From assembly GCA_947497195.1 (NCBI GenBank), contig CANMGM010000019.1:1-16481 (forward strand): DNA of 16,481 bases, read 5' to 3'. A program made the translations under genes and the position numbers. Position 1 is the stretch's first letter, and each line of letters begins with the position of its first letter. The stretch comes from Bacteroidota bacterium (GTDB lineage Bacteria; Bacteroidota; Bacteroidia; M30B66). The notes under the pieces are model-generated. The model was given only the letters and a program-made list of their open reading frames with translations. It did not search any database and was not told where the DNA came from. Of this stretch, positions 13,420 through 16,481 are shown one piece after another.

Positions 13420-14808
13420 ATGATTGATTCACTACTCGAAATCTGTTATCTCATCGCTTCAGTAACCTTTGTATTGGGGCTTAAACTGATGGGGAATCCC
13501 AAAACGGCACGCCAGGGAAACCTTGTTGCGGCAGGCGGAATGACCGTTGCCATTGTAGGAACCATATTCGCGCACGAACACCATGTTTCGCCTGTAATTT
13601 ATGGATTGATTGTACTTGCAATTGCCATTGGAACCCTTGCAGGATGGATGACGGCGCGCCGTGTGGCCATGACCAAAATGCCCGAGCTCGTTTCGCTGTT
13701 CAACGGAATGGGCGGAGCCTGCGCAGCCTTGATCTCGCTCATCGAATATCCGAATATGCGCCATTCGACCGGGGCACTGATTGCTGTTCTGGCCGGATTG
13801 GTGATTGGTACGGTGTCGTTTTCGGGCAGCATTATCGCGTTTGCCAAACTCAATGGCACCATGAACAAAGCCATCCGCTTGCCCAAATACAATGTGTTGA
13901 ATACCCTGATGATGATTGCCTTATTTGTACTCGCATTTCTGATGTGCTACGACTGGTCATTCAACAACAGCATTAACATGTACATCCTACTGGCAATGGC
14001 CCTGCTGTATGGAGTGATGTTCGTAATCCCGATTGGTGGCGCCGATATGCCGGTGGTGATTTCATTGCTAAACTCATTTACGGGTTTGGCGGCGGCTTGC
14101 GGCGGATTTTTATACGACAACAAAGCCATGCTCACGGGCGGAATTCTGGTTGGTTCGGCTGGAACGCTACTCACCATTGTGATGTGTAAAGCCATGAACC
14201 GTCCTTTGAGCAATGTTATTTTCGGCGCATTTGGCGGCGGATCAGACACCGCTGCTTCGGGAGCTGCCAGTGGAGGTTCTGTGAAGGATATCAGCATCTC
14301 TGATTTGGCGGTACTGATGAATTATTCGCGCAAAGTGGTTATCGTTCCCGGTTACGGCTTGGCGGTTGCGCAAGCTCAGCACGTAATTCACGAAATCGAA
14401 CTCTTGCTCGAAAGCCGCGGCGTGGAAGTGAAATACGCCATACATCCCGTTGCAGGACGTATGCCCGGACACATGAATGTTTTGCTCGCCGAGTCATCGG
14501 TCGATTACGACAAACTTGTTGAGATGGAAGAGATCAATCCCGAGTTTCCGACAACTGATGTGGTTTTGATCGTTGGTGCAAACGATGTGGTAAATCCTGC
14601 TGCCAAGACCGATCCATCGAGCCCGATTTACGGCATGCCGATTCTTGAAGTCAATCAGGCGGCACATGTGGTAGTGAACAAACGCTCGATGAATGCCGGT
14701 TATGCGGGTATCGATAATCCTTTGTTTTACGATCCAAAAACGAGCATGCTGTTCGGCGATGCGAAGACTGCCTTGACCGGTTTGGCCAATGAGTTGAAGA
14801 ATCTTTAA
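13420..14808 (+). CDS. pntB: NAD(P) transhydrogenase subunit beta (membrane dII and NADP(H)-binding dIII)
   Basis: The 462-residue protein has about nine membrane segments in its first ~270 residues, with NGMGGACAALISL and GGADMPVVISLLNSFTGLAAA among the conserved stretches. The soluble domain III follows. It starts near residue 300 with SRKVVIVPGYGLAVAQAQ (GYG at 311-313, the NADP-binding loop), continues with HPVAGRMPGHMNVLLAE and GANDVVNPAA (from 386, Asp389), and ends with KRSMNAGYAGIDNPLF (from 421, where Lys and Arg contact the NADP 2'-phosphate). All expected residues are present, so the complex should be functional. In physiology the enzyme mainly supplies NADPH using the proton gradient. 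A palindrome AAAGGCCTTT (14823-14832) followed by T-rich sequence comes after the stop, but it is a poor terminator. Confidence 0.96.
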   Translation: MIDSLLEICYLIASVTFVLGLKLMGNPKTARQGNLVAAGGMTVAIVGTIFAHEHHVSPVIYGLIVLAIAIGTLAGWMTARRVAMTKMPELVSLFNGMGGACAALISLIEYPNMRHSTGALIAVLAGLVIGTVSFSGSIIAFAKLNGTMNKAIRLPKYNVLNTLMMIALFVLAFLMCYDWSFNNSINMYILLAMALLYGVMFVIPIGGADMPVVISLLNSFTGLAAACGGFLYDNKAMLTGGILVGSAGTLLTIVMCKAMNRPLSNVIFGAFGGGSDTAASGAASGGSVKDISISDLAVLMNYSRKVVIVPGYGLAVAQAQHVIHEIELLLESRGVEVKYAIHPVAGRMPGHMNVLLAESSVDYDKLVEMEEINPEFPTTDVVLIVGANDVVNPAAKTDPSSPIYGMPILEVNQAAHVVVNKRSMNAGYAGIDNPLFYDPKTSMLFGDAKTALTGLANELKNL

Positions 14809-14858
14809 AGAAAAAATATCACAAAGGCCTTTTCTATTTTATTTGAATTTCGGTTCCC

Positions 14859-14891
14859 TTGTTTCATAAACAAATTTGAAAATTACCTCTG
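14859..14891 (+). promoter_or_regulatory. Weak candidate promoter of the M1 aminopeptidase gene
   Basis: TTG (14859-14861), 22 bases, then TACCTCTG (14884-14891) resemble the Bacteroidota promoter with one mismatch in the -7 element. It would leave a leader of about 30 bases before the ATG at 14924. No better site lies in the 115-base gap after pntB. Confidence 0.3.
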
Positions 14892-14923
14892 TCATTACAG
14901 ATGATTTTGTTATTCAATCTACT

Positions 14924-16481
14924 ATGCGTATTCTGCCTTTTTTGTTTTGTTTCCTTCTAAGCTTTTGTTTATCAGCCCAAACCCAACCAAAGCTCAAAAC
15001 ATTGCCATGGGATTCGGCCTCGGTTCCCCGCGAACGGCTGGTAGATTTTACCCACCTCGACCTAAAAATTTCTTTCCAGCCGGCTTTTGGTGTGGTTGAT
15101 GGCGAAGTGCTACATACCTTCAAGCCTTTGCGTAAAAGCGTTGATTCGCTTATACTTGATGGCCCGGGAATTCGCATCAAAGAACTGACTCTCGATGGTG
15201 AAGCGCAAAAGTATAGCCAGCGGGATGATCAGATTTTCGTAAAGTTTAGCAAGCCCTTGGACTCTGGCAATGAACATAAATTGCGCATCCGTTACAGCGC
15301 TACACCGCGCAAGGGAATTTATTTTATCGGTTGGAATGATGCCACAAACCGAAGCCGCAAGCAAATCTGGACACAAGGCCAGGGCATCGACAACCGGCAT
15401 TGGATTCCGATGTTCGACAACATGAACGATAAACTCTGCACCGATATTCAGGTGCGAATGGATCCGAAATACAAGGTTTTGTCGAATGGCGATTTAATTT
15501 CGAGCAACGCCCTTGCCGGACCGGGTAGCGATCTGATCTGGCATTACCGTATGACGAAGCCGCATGCACCGTACCTGATTATGCTGGGCATTGGCGATTA
15601 TGCCGTTGAGCAACGTAAAAGCAAAAGTGGCGTGCCTTTGAATTTGTGGTATTACCCCGATCAGGCAGATCGTGTTGAACCTACGTACCGCTATTCGGTT
15701 GAGATGTTTGATTTTTTTGAAGAGGAGATCGGAGTTTGCTATCCGTGGAGTTCGTATGCGCAAATTCCAGTACAGGAATTCATGTACGGCGCAATGGAGA
15801 ATACAACGGCTACCATTTACGGCGATTTTTTCTATGTTGATGCCCGTTCATACCTCGATAAAAAATACGTGGGAGTTAACGCGCACGAATTGGCACATCA
15901 GTGGTTTGGCGATATGGTAACGGCAATTTCACCAACGCATCACTGGTTACAGGAAAGTTTCGCCACGCATTATAACATGATGTATGAGGGCGAAGTTTTT
16001 GGGAAAGATCATTTTGATCTCGCTCGCCGCAATGCTCAAAACTCAGCACTTTCGGCCAGTAGCCGCGATGGCTTTCCGGTGGCTTCATCACAAGGTGGAT
16101 CGACACGCTGGTATCCGAAAGGCGCCGTAATTCTCGAAATGCTGAAATATGTGGTGGGGCGCGAAGATTTTAACCGGGCCATTCGCTGGTACCTCGAACG
16201 CAACGCCTACGGAAATGTCGATTCGCACGATCTATTGCGGGCCTTTCACGAAGTAACCGGGCAGTCGCTCGACTGGTTTTGGGAACAATGGCTGTATCGT
16301 GGCGGTGAACCATCGTATGTGGTGAGTGCAGTTTCATCTGATAGTTCCACAACGTTCAATGTAGCTCAGATGCAGGTTAAAGAGCCGCATATCGGTTTAT
16401 TCAAAATGCCCATCTGGTTCGTAGTGTGGTTTACCGACTTAACATTTGCCCGTGAAATGGTTTGGGTTGAGCAGGAAAAAC
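14924..16481 (+). CDS. Secreted M1-family zinc aminopeptidase, C-terminus beyond window
   Basis: M1 peptidases remove single residues from peptide N-termini. The ATG at 14924 starts a signal peptide (MRILPFLFCFLLSFCLSAQ), so the enzyme is exported, probably to the periplasm. The 519 visible residues contain an N-terminal beta domain (about 35-240), the exopeptidase motif GAMEN (289-293), the zinc site HELAH (321-325) and the third ligand Glu344, exactly 18 residues after His325, in QESFA. They also contain the likely catalytic Tyr397 in RWYPKGAVILEML. The region LLRAFHEVTGQSLDWFWEQW is typical of the end of the catalytic domain. The usual NEGFA around the third ligand is QESFA here, with Gly replaced by Ser. 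Any C-terminal beta or helical domain, or a T9SS tag, lies beyond the right edge. Confidence 0.94.
   Translation, partial: MRILPFLFCFLLSFCLSAQTQPKLKTLPWDSASVPRERLVDFTHLDLKISFQPAFGVVDGEVLHTFKPLRKSVDSLILDGPGIRIKELTLDGEAQKYSQRDDQIFVKFSKPLDSGNEHKLRIRYSATPRKGIYFIGWNDATNRSRKQIWTQGQGIDNRHWIPMFDNMNDKLCTDIQVRMDPKYKVLSNGDLISSNALAGPGSDLIWHYRMTKPHAPYLIMLGIGDYAVEQRKSKSGVPLNLWYYPDQADRVEPTYRYSVEMFDFFEEEIGVCYPWSSYAQIPVQEFMYGAMENTTATIYGDFFYVDARSYLDKKYVGVNAHELAHQWFGDMVTAISPTHHWLQESFATHYNMMYEGEVFGKDHFDLARRNAQNSALSASSRDGFPVASSQGGSTRWYPKGAVILEMLKYVVGREDFNRAIRWYLERNAYGNVDSHDLLRAFHEVTGQSLDWFWEQWLYRGGEPSYVVSAVSSDSSTTFNVAQMQVKEPHIGLFKMPIWFVVWFTDLTFAREMVWVEQEK

Noticed and set aside
14823..14850. Palindrome AAAGGCCTTT plus T-rich sequence as terminator of the pnt operon
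   Set aside because: The palindrome leaves no loop, so the stem would be only about three pairs, and the T tract is broken by A, C and G. It is not convincing compared with the terminator after secDF.
14914..15180. Minus-strand open frame at the start of the M1 peptidase gene
   Set aside because: It overlaps the signal peptide and the first conserved region of the peptidase, and has no recognisable features.

Overview
The window comes from a member of the Bacteroidota (Bacteroidetes), probably a flavobacterium-like lineage. Four signs support this: a secreted FG-GAP protein with a C-terminal type IX secretion (T9SS) sorting domain, SecD and SecF fused into one 1008-residue protein, promoters of the Bacteroidota type (TTG ... 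TAnnTTTG) in place of TTGACA/TATAAT, and almost no Shine-Dalgarno sequences. I see no rRNA, tRNA, CRISPR array, insertion sequence or phage gene.

Layout. (1) 1-3804, minus strand: a tightly packed series reading leftwards. It starts with a T9SS-exported FG-GAP/VCBS protein, followed by a DUF985 cupin whose start codon lies inside the end of the previous gene, a small conserved-looking orphan protein, and a GAF-like/PAS sensor protein cut by the left edge. (2) 3889-7429, plus strand: secDF, an intrinsic terminator with a promoter nested against it, then two overlapping TatA-type genes. This is a small protein-export neighbourhood without tatC. (3) 7426-11209, minus strand: a four-gene operon of PAP2 phosphatase, ArnT-like glycosyltransferase 39, TatD-like hydrolase and tcdA (tRNA ct6A dehydratase). 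It meets tatA tail to tail with a 4-base overlap. (4) 11221-11944: the only large gene-free stretch, about 0.72 kb between two outward-facing promoters. It holds many short inverted repeats and one strong hairpin. (5) 11971-14808, plus strand: a complete three-gene proton-translocating NAD(P) transhydrogenase, pntAA-pntAB-pntB. (6) From 14924 rightwards: a secreted M1 zinc aminopeptidase cut by the right edge.

The protein-coding content is mostly recognisable housekeeping and envelope biology: export by Sec, Tat and T9SS, envelope glycan or lipid modification, redox balance and peptide degradation. I found no coding locus that clearly represents a new system. The most unusual signals are non-coding: a promoter whose transcript would lose the left arm of the preceding terminator hairpin, an inverted repeat abutting the secDF -7 element, a PAP2 promoter that predicts a leaderless mRNA, and the structured 11.2-11.9 kb gap. 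Several starts are non-ATG (pntAA GTG, TatD-like TTG, probably the glycosyltransferase TTG), so starts chosen by longest frame would be wrong in places.
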